Part shown: one piece after another, positions 19,028 to 30,395 of the stretch | Layout: each line of letters starts with the position of its first letter | Position numbering within the stretch: the first letter of the stretch is position 1 | Assembly (NCBI RefSeq): GCF_001718695.1 | Contig: NZ_CP013420.1 | Span: forward strand, 310,001-374,000 | Reading direction: 5' to 3' | Length of the DNA: 64,000 nucleotides | Source: Burkholderia ubonensis | Lineage (GTDB): Bacteria > Pseudomonadota > Gammaproteobacteria > Burkholderiales > Burkholderiaceae | Translations under genes and position numbers: made by a program | Notes under the pieces: generated by a model | Told to the model about the DNA's origin: nothing | Databases searched by the model: none | Seen by the model: only the letters and a program-made list of their open reading frames with translations

Positions 19028-20554
19028 TCAGTCTTCGCGGCGCAGGTGGGGGAACAGCAGCACGTCGCGGATCGTCGGGCTGTCGGTCAGCAGCATCACG
19101 AGACGGTCGATGCCGATCCCGCAGCCGCCCGTCGGAGGCATCCCGTATTCGAGCGCGCGGATGTAGTCGGCGTCGAAGAACATCGCTTCCTCGTCGCCGG
19201 CGTCCTTCTGCTCGACCTGCTTCCTGAAGCGCGCGGCCTGGTCTTCCGGATCGTTCAGCTCCGAGAAGCCGTTCGCGATTTCGCGGCCGGTCATGAACAG
19301 CTCGAAGCGCTCGGTGATGCCCGGCACCGTGTCCGACGCGCGTGCGAGCGGCGACACCTCGACCGGGTAGTCGATGATGTACGTCGGCTCCCACAGCTGC
19401 GCTTCGGCGGTTTCCTCGAACAGCGCGAGCTGCAGCGCGCCGATGCCGGCGTTCAGGAACGCCGGCTGCGTGACGTCGACGCCGAGGCGCTTCAGTTCGC
19501 TGCGCAGGAACGCGTCGTCCGACAGCTGGCCGTCGGTGTACTGCGGCGCGTACTTCTGGATCGCCTGCGTGATCGTCAGGCGGTGGAACGGCTTCGCGAG
19601 GTCGAGCTCGCGCCCCTGGTACTGGATCGTCGCGGTGCCGAGCGCATCGATCGCCGCCTGGCGGATCAGCTGCTCGGTGAAGTCCATCAGCCAGCGGTAG
19701 TCGGTGTACGCGGCGTAGAACTCCATCATCGTGAATTCCGGGTTGTGGCGCGGCGACACGCCTTCGTTCCGGAAATTGCGGTTGATTTCGAACACGCGCT
19801 CGAAGCCGCCGACGATCAGGCGCTTCAGGTACAGCTCCGGCGCGATGCGCAGGAACATCTGCATGTCGAGCGCGTTGTGGTGCGTGACGAACGGCTTCGC
19901 GGCCGCGCCGCCCGGGATCGGGTGCAGCATCGGCGTCTCGACTTCCATGAAGTCGGCCGTGTCCATGAACTTGCGGATCGATGCGATCGTCTTGGTGCGC
20001 GCGCGGAACGTGTCGCGCGTTTCCGGCGTGACGATCAGGTCGACGTAGCGCTGGCGGTAGCGCATTTCCTGGTCGGCGAGACCATGGAACTTGTCCGGCA
20101 GCGGGCGCAGCGCCTTCGACAGCAGGCGCAGTTCCTTGCACTGGACCGACAACTCGCCCTTGTTGGTGCGGAACAGCACGCCGCGCGCGGCGACGATGTC
20201 GCCGAGGTCCCACTTCTTGAACGCGTCGTAGGTTTCCGCGCCGACGTCGTTCGGCGTCACGAAGAACTGGATCTGGCCCGAACCGTCCTGCACCGTCGCG
20301 AAGCTCGCCTTGCCCATCACGCGCTTGAGCATCATGCGGCCGGCAACCGCCACCTCGACCGGGTTCGCTTCGAGCGCGGCCTTGTCCGAGTCGGCGAACT
20401 TCGCCTGCAGATCGGCCGCGTGATGCGTCGGCTGGAAATCGTTCGGGTAGGCGACGCCTTGCTCGCGCAATGCGCGCAGCTTCTCGCGGCGCTCGGCGAT
20501 GATCTGGTTTTCGTCCGCCGCGACGGCGGGCTGCGTTTGGGTCGGTTCGGTCAT
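19028..20554 (-). CDS. lysS: Lysyl-tRNA synthetase (class II)
   Basis: 508 residues, the normal length for class II LysRS. The N-terminal OB-fold anticodon-binding domain lies at about 60-165, the catalytic core after 190. Recognisable are motif 2 ([15 protein letters not shown], then H-N-P-E-F-T-M-M-E) and motif 3 ([15 protein letters not shown]) near the C-terminus. The start at 20554 gives the standard MTEPTQ N-terminus. prfB lies 83 bases upstream on the same strand, a conserved prfB-lysS pair. Confidence 0.97.
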   Translation of the reverse strand: MTEPTQTQPAVAADENQIIAERREKLRALREQGVAYPNDFQPTHHAADLQAKFADSDKAALEANPVEVAVAGRMMLKRVMGKASFATVQDGSGQIQFFVTPNDVGAETYDAFKKWDLGDIVAARGVLFRTNKGELSVQCKELRLLSKALRPLPDKFHGLADQEMRYRQRYVDLIVTPETRDTFRARTKTIASIRKFMDTADFMEVETPMLHPIPGGAAAKPFVTHHNALDMQMFLRIAPELYLKRLIVGGFERVFEINRNFRNEGVSPRHNPEFTMMEFYAAYTDYRWLMDFTEQLIRQAAIDALGTATIQYQGRELDLAKPFHRLTITQAIQKYAPQYTDGQLSDDAFLRSELKRLGVDVTQPAFLNAGIGALQLALFEETAEAQLWEPTYIIDYPVEVSPLARASDTVPGITERFELFMTGREIANGFSELNDPEDQAARFRKQVEQKDAGDEEAMFFDADYIRALEYGMPPTGGCGIGIDRLVMLLTDSPTIRDVLLFPHLRRED

Positions 20555-20637
20555 GATGGTCGGAATTCGGGGTGGGTGCGGCAACGCAAACGGGGAGGGC
20601 AAGGGTGGCGCGACCCGGCCGGGCCGTGCCGCGGCGC

Positions 20638-21742
20638 TTACACGCCCTGTTTGAGGCTCGCGCTGATGAAGTCGTCGAGATCGCCGTCGAGCACCGCTTT
20701 CGTGTTGCTCATTTCGACGTTCGTGCGCAGGTCCTTCACGCGGCTCTGGTCGAGCACGTACGAGCGGATCTGGTGGCCCCAGCCCACGTCGGTCTTGCTC
20801 GACTCGAGCTTGTCCTGCTCGGCCTGGCGCTTGCGCATCTCGGCTTCGTACAGGCGCGACTTCAGCATCGCCATCGCTTCGGCGCGGTTGCGGTGCTGCG
20901 AGCGGTCGTTCTGGCACTGCACGACGATGCCGGTCGGCATGTGCGTGATCCGCACCGCCGAGTCGGTCTTGTTGATGTGCTGGCCGCCCGCGCCCGATGC
21001 GCGGTACGTGTCGATGCGCAGGTCGGCCGGGTTGACCTCGACTTCGATCGAGTCGTCGATCTCCGGATACACGAACACCGACGAGAACGACGTGTGGCGG
21101 CCGCCCGACGAGTCGAACGGCGACTTGCGCACGAGGCGGTGGATGCCGGTTTCGGTGCGCAGGAAGCCGTATGCGTATTCGCCCGAGACCTTGACCGTCG
21201 CGTTCTTGATGCCGGCGACGTCGCCGTCGGACTCTTCCAGCACTTCGGCCTTGAAGCCCTTGCGCTCGCAGTAGCGCAGGTACTGGCGCAGCAGCATCGA
21301 CGCCCAGTCGCACGCTTCGGTGCCGCCGGCGCCGGCCTGGATGTCGATGAAGCAGTTGTTCGGGTCGGCCGGGTTCGAGAACATCCGGCGGAACTCGATG
21401 TCGCCGACGCGCGCCTCGAGCTTCGCGGCGTCTTCCTCCGACGCGACGAGGGTGTCTTCGTCGTTTTCCTCGCGGGCCATCTCGAACAGGTCGAGCGCAT
21501 CGCGCAGGTCGCTATCGAGCGCCGTCAGCGTCATGACGACGCCCTCGAGCAGCTTCTTTTCGCGGCCGAGCGCCTGAGCGTTCTTCGAATCGTTCCAGAC
21601 GTTCGGGTCTTCGAGTGCCTTGTTGACTTCGGTCAGACGCGCAGCTTTGGCGTCGTAGTCAAAGATACCCCCGAAGCTCGCCCGCGCGGTTGCGCAGGTC
21701 GAGCAGGGAGCTTTCGATCGCGTTGAGACGTTCCGCTTCCAT
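20638..21742 (-). CDS. prfB: Peptide chain release factor 2, with programmed +1 frameshift
   Basis: RF2 recognises UGA/UAA stop codons. The first 27 codons (21742-21662) end in CTT followed by in-frame TGA (21661-21659). Skipping one base (21661) continues as GAC-TAC-GAC into the main frame, giving 367 residues in all. The shift site CGG-GGG-TAT-CTT-TGA-C, with its internal Shine-Dalgarno-like GGGGG, is the classic autoregulatory prfB site: low RF2 favours the shift. The main part shows S-P-F (tripeptide anticodon, about 205) and the catalytic G-G-Q in [12 protein letters not shown] (about 250). It is upstream of lysS. Confidence 0.97.
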
Positions 21743-21887
21743 GATCGTTTCGCTTTTCGTGCTTCGTAAAAAAGCGGAATTATAGCCGATCGGGGCGGCC
21801 TCCCGGTGACGCCGGCAGGGGGCGCACGCTCGTCCGCGCCCCGCCGGACGAGGCGGCGCGCGGTACGGGGCGCGTTCAGGCGCCCAC

Positions 21888-23585
21888 TCAGGCGCCCGCG
21901 TGCTCGACGATCAGCTGCACGCGCGTGACGCCGTTCCACGTGTCGGCGACGAGGCGGTATGCGATGAGCGCGCTCGCCGGCAGCGGCTCCGTGCGGTTGA
22001 ACCAGATCGCGTTGAAGCGCTGGCGGCCGCGCGCGAGCTGCAGCTTCAGGTGCTTGTCCTTCACGAGGGACTGCGACACGACGTCGAATTCGCCCGAGAA
22101 CAGCGGGGCCGGAAAGCCCTGGCCCCAGACGGCCTCGTCGAGCAGCCCGACGAACTGCGGCGTGAAGTACGCGTCCTCGAGCTCGCCGTCGGTCTCGATC
22201 ACGCGGGCGAGCGCGTCGTCCGACAGCCATTCGCGCGCGACCGCCTCGAACGCGGCCGCGAAGCGCGGCACGTTCGCGGTGTCGAGCGTGACGCCGGCCG
22301 CCATCGCGTGGCCGCCGAACGCGACGAGCAGGTCCGGCTCGCGCTTCGACACCAGGTCGAGCGCGTCGCGCAGGTGGAAGCCGGGGATCGATCGCCCCGA
22401 GCCCTTGACGCGCGCGCCGTGCTCGTCCGCGTGCGCGAACGTGAACGACGGCCGGTGGAATTTTTCCTTCAGGCGTCCGGCGACGATGCCGATCACGCCC
22501 TGGTGCCATTCGGGATTGAAGAGGGTGATCGTGCACGCGTCGGCCGGATCGACGTCGGCGAGATCGGCGAGCGCCTGCTGCTGCATCCCGGCCTCGATTT
22601 CACGGCGCTCGCGGTTCATCGTGTCGAGCTGCTGCGCGAGCTCCCACGCGCGGCCGACGTCGTCGGTGATCAGGCACTCGATGCCGAGCGACATGTCGGA
22701 CAGCCGGCCGGCGGCGTTCAGCCGCGGGCCGAGGCCGAAGCCGAGGTCGAAGCCCGACGCGGTGCGGGCGTCGCGGGCGGCCGCGCGGAACAGCGCGGCG
22801 ACGCCCGGCTGCATCCGGCCGTTGCGGATGCGCTGCAGCCCCTGAGCGACCAGCACGCGGTTGTTGCCGTCGAGCCGCACGACGTCGGCGACGGTGCCGA
22901 GCGCGACGAGGTCGAGCAGGCCGTCGAGGCGCGGCTCGGCCTCCTTGCCGGCGAATGCGCCGCGGCGGCGCAGCTCGGCACGCAGCGCGAGCAGCACGTA
23001 GAACATCACGCCGACGCCGGCGATGTGCTTGCTCGGGAACGCGCAGCCCGGCTGGTTCGGGTTGACGATCGCGCGCGCGGCGGGCAGCGCGTCGCCGGGC
23101 AGGTGGTGGTCCGTGACCAGCACGTCGATCCCGCGCGCGTTCGCGGCTTCGACGCCCGCGACGCTCGCGATGCCGTTGTCGACGGTGATCAGCAGGTCCG
23201 GCTTGCGCGCGGCCGCCAGCTCGACGATCTCGGGCGTGAGGCCGTAGCCGTACTCGAAGCGGTTCGGCACCAGATAGTCGATCTGCGCGCCGAACATCCG
23301 CAGCCCGCGCACCGCGACCGCGCAGGCGGTCGCGCCGTCGCAGTCGTAGTCGGCGACGACGAGCAGGCGCCGCTTGCCGGCGATCGCGTCGGCGAGCAGC
23401 GCGGCCGCGTCGGCGCAGCCTTTCAGTTCGGTGGGCGGGACGAGGCGCGCGAGCGCGGTCTCGATGTCGGACGGGGATTGCACGCCGCGCGCGGCATACA
23501 GGCGCGCGAGCACCGGGTGCAGGCCGTGGCGCGCGAGCGCTTCGGCGTCGGCGGGCGCGACGGGGCGGGTAACGATGCGGGTCAT
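21888..23585 (-). CDS. recJ: Single-stranded-DNA-specific exonuclease RecJ
   Basis: A 565-residue 5'-3' ssDNA exonuclease used in recombination and mismatch repair. It belongs to the DHH phosphoesterase superfamily: D-Y-D-C-D-G near residue 79, a second Asp in V-D-N-G-I near 138 and the D-H-H motif in TDHHLPG near 160. The DHHA1 domain has [10 protein letters not shown] near 400. It is followed 9 bases upstream in the transcript by the RpfE-type gene, so the two probably form one unit. Confidence 0.95.
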   Translation of the reverse strand: MTRIVTRPVAPADAEALARHGLHPVLARLYAARGVQSPSDIETALARLVPPTELKGCADAAALLADAIAGKRRLLVVADYDCDGATACAVAVRGLRMFGAQIDYLVPNRFEYGYGLTPEIVELAAARKPDLLITVDNGIASVAGVEAANARGIDVLVTDHHLPGDALPAARAIVNPNQPGCAFPSKHIAGVGVMFYVLLALRAELRRRGAFAGKEAEPRLDGLLDLVALGTVADVVRLDGNNRVLVAQGLQRIRNGRMQPGVAALFRAAARDARTASGFDLGFGLGPRLNAAGRLSDMSLGIECLITDDVGRAWELAQQLDTMNRERREIEAGMQQQALADLADVDPADACTITLFNPEWHQGVIGIVAGRLKEKFHRPSFTFAHADEHGARVKGSGRSIPGFHLRDALDLVSKREPDLLVAFGGHAMAAGVTLDTANVPRFAAAFEAVAREWLSDDALARVIETDGELEDAYFTPQFVGLLDEAVWGQGFPAPLFSGEFDVVSQSLVKDKHLKLQLARGRQRFNAIWFNRTEPLPASALIAYRLVADTWNGVTRVQLIVEHAGA

Positions 23586-23594
23586 GAGGTAGCT

Positions 23595-24659
23595 TTATTC
23601 GAACAGGGACGCGAGCGCACGGCGGCGCCAGAACTTGCGCAGGTCGCCGCGCGTCGCGCGCAGGGTCGCCGAGCCGGTGTCGCCGCACAGCGTGACGTCG
23701 ACGCGCGCCAGTTCGCCGCGCTGCAGCGCGGCGAGGGCGGGCGCGAACCAGTCGCGCTCCATCGCGCCGAGCGCGTCGTGCCAGCTCGCCCAGTCCTGTT
23801 CGATGAATGGGGTCGTGAGCGCCGACAGCTCGACGAGCGTCGCGCCGTCGGCGGCGGCGAGCTGGCCGAACGCGGCGGGCGGCGCGCCGGCGTCGGCCCG
23901 GGCCGCGCGCGCGAGGCCGAGCGCCGCGGGCGCGGTGGACAGCACCCGCGCGAACGGCCGGCCGACGGGCTTCAGCGTGCCCTGCGCATGGAACCAGATC
24001 GAATTCACGGCGGGCAGGCCGCGCGACTCGCGCGCCTCGTTGACCGGATGCTGGAACCAGGCCATCTGCACTTCGTTCTGCAGCTTCATCCAGATCCGCG
24101 AGCGTTCGCCTGTGTGCGCCTCGTGCGGCAGCCAGATCTCGATGTTGCGGCCGCTCGCGCGCAGCGGCGCGGCGCCGGCCAGGTGGCGGAACTGTTCGCT
24201 CGACAGGTACCAGCGGTGCGGGCTGGGCGCTTCGAGCCGGACCCCGAGCTCCTCGATCAGCGGGCGCGCGACCGCGAGCAGCGCGGCCGCCTCGCCGTCG
24301 TCCAGCTCGAGCGCGGCCGGATCGACGAGCACGAGATGGTCGTGCGCGATCTCGACGTGCACGGGTTCCACGCAGGCCCAGGCCTGGTCGCCCGGGTCGC
24401 CGCCGTCGGCGAGCAGCATGTAGGGCGCGAGCGGCGCCTCGTCGGCGGCATTGCCCTGGGCCGCGCCGAACTGGCGGGCGAGCCAGCGCTCGTGCGGCAG
24501 CGTGCGCTGGAAGTCCTCGCCGGCCACGCGCTCGACGAGGCTCGCGCGCGACAGCAACTTTTCGAGCGCGGGACTGTCCAGCGTGTGCAGGGACGAGGCC
24601 GCATCGGCCGCCGACGGCAGCGCGAACGGAACGAGAAAATGGAGGCGTCGGTCGTGCAT
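23595..24659 (-). CDS. RpfE-type regulatory/phosphoglycerate-mutase-like protein
   Basis: 354 residues resembling the conserved cytosolic family first named from Xanthomonas RpfE, often mislabelled cofactor-independent phosphoglycerate mutase. Hallmarks seen are MHDRRLHFLVPFALP at the start, P-Y-M-L-L-A-D-G-G-D-P-G-D near 83, W-Y-L-S near 152 and the run Q-N-E-V-Q-M-A-W-F-Q-H-P-V-N near 195. The function is not established. The start could also be four codons earlier at 24671; the family N-terminus suggests 24659. It lies just upstream of recJ and is divergent from lolC. Confidence 0.78.
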   Translation of the reverse strand: MHDRRLHFLVPFALPSAADAASSLHTLDSPALEKLLSRASLVERVAGEDFQRTLPHERWLARQFGAAQGNAADEAPLAPYMLLADGGDPGDQAWACVEPVHVEIAHDHLVLVDPAALELDDGEAAALLAVARPLIEELGVRLEAPSPHRWYLSSEQFRHLAGAAPLRASGRNIEIWLPHEAHTGERSRIWMKLQNEVQMAWFQHPVNEARESRGLPAVNSIWFHAQGTLKPVGRPFARVLSTAPAALGLARAARADAGAPPAAFGQLAAADGATLVELSALTTPFIEQDWASWHDALGAMERDWFAPALAALQRGELARVDVTLCGDTGSATLRATRGDLRKFWRRRALASLFE

Positions 24660-24808
24660 GATGGTGCGCATTGTATGGCAAACTGCGCGCGTGTTCGGGC
24701 GGGCCGACGGCCCGCTCGCGCCCGGCGGCCGGTTTTGCCCCCGCCCGGGCGGGCGGCGACCGGACTCGCGGGCCGCTTCCCATGCCGCAACCAGCAGAAA
24801 GGATTCGC

Positions 24809-26054
24809 TTGAAACTTCCGTACGAATGGCAGATCGGCTGGCGCTACACGCGCGCCGGCAAACGCACGACCGGCAACGGCTTCATTTCCTTCATCGCGCT
24901 CGTGTCGATGCTCGGCATCGCGCTCGGCGTCGCGGCGCTGATCGTCGTGCTGTCGGTGATGAACGGCTTCCAGAAGGAGGTGCGCGACCGGATGCTGTCG
25001 GTGCTCGCGCACGTCGAGGTGTTCTCGCCGACGGGCCAGATGCCCGACTGGCAGCTGACCGCGCAGGAGGCGCGCCGCAACCCGTCGGTGACCGGCGCGG
25101 CGCCGTACGTCGAGGCGCAGGCGCTGCTCACGCGCCAGGACGCGGTGAGCGGCGTGATGCTGCGCGGCATCGAGCCGTCGCTCGAGCCGCAGGTGTCGGC
25201 AATCGGCAAGGACATGAAGGCGGGCCAGCTCACCGCGCTCGTGCCCGGCCAGTTCGGCATCGTGCTCGGCGATGCGCTCGCCGGCAATCTCGGCGTGACG
25301 GTCGGCGACAAGGTCACGCTGGTCGCGCCCGAAGGCACGATCACGCCGGCCGGGATGCTGCCGCGGCTGAAGCAGTTCACGGTCGTCGGCGTGTTCGAGT
25401 CGGGGCACTACGAATACGACAGCACGCTCGCGATGATCGACATCCGCGACGCCGAGGCGCTGTTCCGCCTGAGCGCGCCGACCGGCGTGCGGCTGCGGGT
25501 GAAGGACATGCAGAAGGCGCCGGACGTGGCGGTCGAGCTGTCGCATTCGCTGTCCGGCAGCCTGTACATCCGCGACTGGACCCAGCAGAACAAGACCTGG
25601 TTCTCGGCGGTGAAGATCGAGAAGCGGATGATGTTCATCATCCTGACGCTGATCATCGCGGTGGCGGCGTTCAACCTCGTGTCGTCGCTCGTGATGACGG
25701 TGACCAACAAGCAGGCCGATATCGCGATCCTGCGCACGCTCGGCGCGCAGCCGGGCTCGATCATGAAGATCTTCGTCGTGCAGGGCGTGACGATCGGCTT
25801 CTCCGGCACCGCGCTCGGCATCGCGCTCGGCTGCCTGATCGCGTGGAGCATCCCGTGGCTGATCCCGATGATCGAGCATGCGCTCGGCGTGCAGTTCCTG
25901 CCGTCGTCGGTGTACTTCATCAGCGAGCTGCCGTCCGAGCTCGTCGCGAGCGACGTGATCCGGATCGGCGTGATCGCGTTCGCGCTGTCGGCCGTCGCGA
26001 CGCTCTACCCGAGCTGGCGCGGCGCGAAGGTCAAGCCGGCGGAGGCGCTGCGCT

Positions 26055-26062
<8 letters not shown>
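24809..26062 (+). CDS. lolC: Lipoprotein-releasing ABC transporter permease LolC
   Basis: A 417-residue inner-membrane permease of the LolCDE machine that releases outer-membrane lipoproteins to LolA. It has one N-terminal span (about 23-47), a large periplasmic domain (about 50-265) and three C-terminal spans (about 275-300, 320-345, 380-400), the FtsX-like topology. The TTG at 24809 is chosen because AAAGGA precedes it and the N-terminus ([19 protein letters not shown]) is conserved; an ATG at 24782 would add nine residues. It overlaps lolD by 8 bases. Confidence 0.93.
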
Positions 26063-26817
<755 letters not shown>

Positions 26818-26879
26818 GCGCACGCTCGCGCCGCATGCGCGGCCGGGCGACGCATCGCGACGGAGGAGGGAAGCTAGCC

Positions 26880-27668
26880 ATGTGGATCGATACGCATTGC
26901 CATCTCGATGCCGCCGAATTCGATGCCGACCGCGACGCGGTCGCGCAGGCGGCGCGCGACGCGGGCGTGGCGCGCATCGTGATCCCGAGCGTCGGGCGCG
27001 ACAACTTCGCGACGGTGCGCGAACTCGCGCATCGCACGCCGGGCGCGGTCTATGCGCTCGGCATCCATCCGATGTATACGCCGCATGCGCGCGACGGCGA
27101 TCTCGACCGGCTGCGCATGGAAATCGAAGCGAGTCTCGACGATCCGCGCTTCGTCGCGATCGGCGAGATCGGTCTCGACTACTTCGTGCCCGGGCTCGAC
27201 GAAGACCGGCAGCAGTTCTTCTATCAGGGCCAGCTGAAGCTCGCACGCGAGTTCGACCTGCCGGTGCTCTGCCACGTGCGCAAGTCGCAGGACCGCGTGC
27301 TCGCGGGGCTGCGCCGTTTCGGCGTGCGGCGCGGCATCGCGCACGCGTTCAACGGCAGTTTCCAGCAGGCCGATGCGTATCTCGCGCAGGGCCTGCATCT
27401 CGGCTTCGGCGGCAACGTCACGTTCACGCGCGCGCTGCAGATCCGGCGGCTCGCGACGCAGTTGCCGGTCGATGCGCTCGTCGTCGAAACGGATGCGCCC
27501 GATATCGCGCCCGAGTGGGCGTACCAATCCCGCAACACGCCGGACCAGGTGCCGCGCATCGGCGACGTGCTCGCCGAACTGCGCGGCATCGACCCCCACG
27601 CGCTGTCCCTATCCACAACGGCCAACGCGCTCGCCGCGCTGCCGCGCCTCGCACTTTCGTCCGCATAA
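26880..27668 (+). CDS. tatD: TatD family metal-dependent deoxyribonuclease
   Basis: A 262-residue TIM-barrel hydrolase. Metal ligands are visible in D-T-H-C-H-L-D at the start, G-E-I-G-L-D-Y near 95, P-V-L-C-H-V-R near 130 and E-T-D-A-P-D near 205. Members act as DNases in DNA repair, or as D-aminoacyl-tRNA deacylase-like enzymes in some cases. The ATG at 26880 follows GGAGGAGG. It sits between lolD and comEC. Confidence 0.9.
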   Translation: MWIDTHCHLDAAEFDADRDAVAQAARDAGVARIVIPSVGRDNFATVRELAHRTPGAVYALGIHPMYTPHARDGDLDRLRMEIEASLDDPRFVAIGEIGLDYFVPGLDEDRQQFFYQGQLKLAREFDLPVLCHVRKSQDRVLAGLRRFGVRRGIAHAFNGSFQQADAYLAQGLHLGFGGNVTFTRALQIRRLATQLPVDALVVETDAPDIAPEWAYQSRNTPDQVPRIGDVLAELRGIDPHALSLSTTANALAALPRLALSSA

Positions 27669-27727
27669 TCGTCGTCACGTGGTGCGCGCGCCGATGACGG
27701 CGGCGCCGGATGGACGAAGGAGGCGCG

Positions 27728-30274
27728 ATGCGCGTGTGGTGGGTGGCGTTCGCGTTCGGCGTCGCCGTGCTGCAGCGGCAGGCGGCGCTGCCGGGGGCGG
27801 GCGGCTGGGCCGGCGCGGCGATCATGGTGGCCGTATGCGGGGCGGCGTACGTCGGGTCGGCGCGGTGCGCTCGGAGCCGCCCGCTCGTCGCGCTCCGTTG
27901 GGTGCTTTGTGCGTGCATCGCGTCTGCAGTCGGCTTCGGCTATGCGGCCGCCCGCGCCGAATGGCGGCTGCGCGATGGGCTGCCCGTCGAGTGGGAAGGG
28001 CGGGACATCGTCGTCACGGGCGTGATCCGCGGCTTGCCGGCCATCGACGAAACCGGTGCGCGGCTGCTGCTCGCGGTCGAGTCGAACGATGCGGCGCTGG
28101 CCCGCTTCGCGCCGCTGATCCGCTTGTCGTGGCGCAGCTACGGTGAGCCCGCAGCGCGCGGCACGCTGCCCGCGTTGCACGGCGGGCAGCGCTGGCGGCT
28201 CGTCGCGCGCATGAAGCGGCCGCATGGCGAAGCGAATCCCGGCGTGCGCGACAGCGAGGCGGCGTGGCTCGGCGCGGGGATTCGCGCGCTCGGCTACGTC
28301 GTCGCGCCCGAGCGCGCAATCTTGCTCGACGAGCGAGCATCGGGATGGCTTGCGTCGATTGACCGGATGCGCGACACGCTGCGCATGCGCATCGGCGATG
28401 CGCTCGGCGACGACGCGCGCCATCGCGGCATCATTACCGCGCTCGCGGTCGGCGATCAAGCCGCGATCGGCGGCGACGACTGGCGCGTGCTGCGCAATAC
28501 CGGCACCAGCCATCTGGTGGCGATCTCGGGCCTGCACGTCGGCTTCGTCGGCGCGCTCGCGGGCGGGATCGCGTCGCTCGTGTGGCGGCGTCTGCGCTGG
28601 CGCCGGCGCGCCGTTACGCTGGCGGTGCCGGCGCCTTACGCGGCGTCGCTGGCATCGCTCGCGGCCGCCGGCGGCTACGCGGCGCTGGCCGGTTTCAACG
28701 TGCCGGCGCAGCGGTCGTGGTGGATGATCGCAACCGCAGCGGTGGCCTATCTCGCCGGGCGCAGCGCGCCGACATCCGCGGTGCTGTGCGCGGCGCTGGG
28801 CGCCGTGCTGCTGGCCGATCCGTGGGCGGTGCTGTCGGCCGGTTTCTGGCTGTCGTTCGGCGCGGTCGCCGTCATCCTGCTGGCCGTGTCGGGCTGGCGA
28901 GCGACGCCGGAAATCGAACGCGCTGACGACGGCGCTGACGACGGCGCTGACGACGGCGCTGGCGACGGCGCTGGCGACGGCAGCAGCGACGCGACGCAGC
29001 AGCGTGTTGCGCAGGATCGCCGGCGCGTGCTTCACGCATGGTGCAAGCGTGCAGCGCAGCGGCTCGCGGACGCGACCCGCGTGCAATACGCGGTCACGAT
29101 CGGGCTCGCGCCGCTGACGGCCGCATGGTTCGCGCAGATCTCCGTATCGGGGCCGCTCGCGAACGCATTCGCGATTCCGTGGGTCAGCAGCGTCGTCACG
29201 CCGATCGTGCTCGCGGGCATCGCGCTGCCCGCGCCGCTCGACGCGTACGCGTTCCGGCTCGCGCATGCGGCGCTCGGACCGATGATGACGCTGCTCCGCC
29301 ATCTCGCCGACTGGCCGGCCGGCGTGTTCTGGCTGCCGATGCCGGACTGGCCGGTGCTGACGCTCGCCTGCGTGGGCGTCGCCTGGGTGCTGCTGCCGCG
29401 CGGCTGGCCGTTGCGCTGGGCCGCACCGCTCACCTGGCTGCCGCTCGTCGCGCCGGCGCCGGACCGGCCGCCGGAAGGCGGGTTCCGGCTGACCGTGGTC
29501 GACGTCGGGCAGGGCGCAGCGGTGCTGGTCGAGACCGCGCGCCGGACGCTGCTGTTCGATGCGGGGCCCGGGCCCGAGTCGACCCATGCCGGCACGCGGA
29601 TCGTCGTGCCGGCATTGCGCGCACGCGGCATCCGCGTCGTCGATACGCTCGTCCTCAGTCATGGGGACGCCGATCATGCGGGCGGCGCGGCGGCCGTCTA
29701 TGCCGGCACGGAGGTTCGCCAGCTGCTCGCCGGCATCGTGCCGCAACACCGGCTGTGGCGCGACGCGCAGGCGGCCGGCGTCACCGATCGCGTGCCCTGC
29801 GCGGCCGGCCAGCGGTGGACCTGGGACGGCGTCGTGTTCACGATGTTGTGGCCGTCCAGCATCGCATCGGGCCGGTCGAACGCGCAGTCGTGCGTGCTGC
29901 GCGTCGACGCGGGCGGCACGTCGGCGCTGCTGACGGGGGACATCGAGGCGCGCGTCGAGCGCCGGCTCGTCGACCCGGATCGCGCCGCGCTCGCCGCGCA
30001 GATCCTGGTCGTCGCGCATCACGGCAGCCGCACGTCGTCGGTCGAGCCTTTCCTCGATTCGGTCGGGCCGCGCGTCGCGGTATTTCCTGTAGGCTATCGC
30101 AATCGTTTCGGGCATCCGCACCGGACCGTTCTCGCGCGCTTCGCGGCGCGCGGGATCCCGTTGCCGCGCACCGATCGCGACGGCGCCGTGCGGTTCGACG
30201 TCGCGCCGTCGAACGGGGGTTTCACGTTCGAACGGTATCGCGAGGCGCGGCGACGTTACTGGATGGATCGGTGA
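27728..30274 (+). CDS. comEC: DNA internalization protein ComEC/Rec2
   Basis: An 848-residue membrane channel for uptake of single-stranded DNA. The N-terminus has several spans and an OB-like DUF4131 region (about 65-190). The competence domain (about 230-560) has multiple spans and the conserved TSHLVAISGLHVG. The C-terminal metallo-beta-lactamase-like domain (about 590-830) has VDVGQGAAVLVE, L-S-H-G-D-A-D-H-A-G and V-A-H-H-G-S. The start at 27728 follows AAGGAGG. A 12-base tandem repeat encodes an Asp/Gly-rich linker near residues 399-420. It carries all hallmarks of a functional competence gene. Confidence 0.93.
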   Translation: MRVWWVAFAFGVAVLQRQAALPGAGGWAGAAIMVAVCGAAYVGSARCARSRPLVALRWVLCACIASAVGFGYAAARAEWRLRDGLPVEWEGRDIVVTGVIRGLPAIDETGARLLLAVESNDAALARFAPLIRLSWRSYGEPAARGTLPALHGGQRWRLVARMKRPHGEANPGVRDSEAAWLGAGIRALGYVVAPERAILLDERASGWLASIDRMRDTLRMRIGDALGDDARHRGIITALAVGDQAAIGGDDWRVLRNTGTSHLVAISGLHVGFVGALAGGIASLVWRRLRWRRRAVTLAVPAPYAASLASLAAAGGYAALAGFNVPAQRSWWMIATAAVAYLAGRSAPTSAVLCAALGAVLLADPWAVLSAGFWLSFGAVAVILLAVSGWRATPEIERADDGADDGADDGAGDGAGDGSSDATQQRVAQDRRRVLHAWCKRAAQRLADATRVQYAVTIGLAPLTAAWFAQISVSGPLANAFAIPWVSSVVTPIVLAGIALPAPLDAYAFRLAHAALGPMMTLLRHLADWPAGVFWLPMPDWPVLTLACVGVAWVLLPRGWPLRWAAPLTWLPLVAPAPDRPPEGGFRLTVVDVGQGAAVLVETARRTLLFDAGPGPESTHAGTRIVVPALRARGIRVVDTLVLSHGDADHAGGAAAVYAGTEVRQLLAGIVPQHRLWRDAQAAGVTDRVPCAAGQRWTWDGVVFTMLWPSSIASGRSNAQSCVLRVDAGGTSALLTGDIEARVERRLVDPDRAALAAQILVVAHHGSRTSSVEPFLDSVGPRVAVFPVGYRNRFGHPHRTVLARFAARGIPLPRTDRDGAVRFDVAPSNGGFTFERYREARRRYWMDR
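28922..28981 (+). repeat. 12-bp tandem repeat, five units, inside comEC
   Basis: Three copies of GCTGACGACGGC are followed by two of GCTGGCGACGGC, in frame, coding ADDG/AGDG. Unit changes would keep the frame, so the linker length can vary without inactivating ComEC. Confidence 0.9.
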
Positions 30275-30395
30275 GCGCCGCACCGAAGCGTCGAGCAAAA
30301 ACAGGCCGCATCGGGTGCGCCAGCGCCGACGGCGCGGCACGGGGCGCGATAACGATGCGACGCGCGGCGCGTGCCGACACAGGAGACATCTGCAT

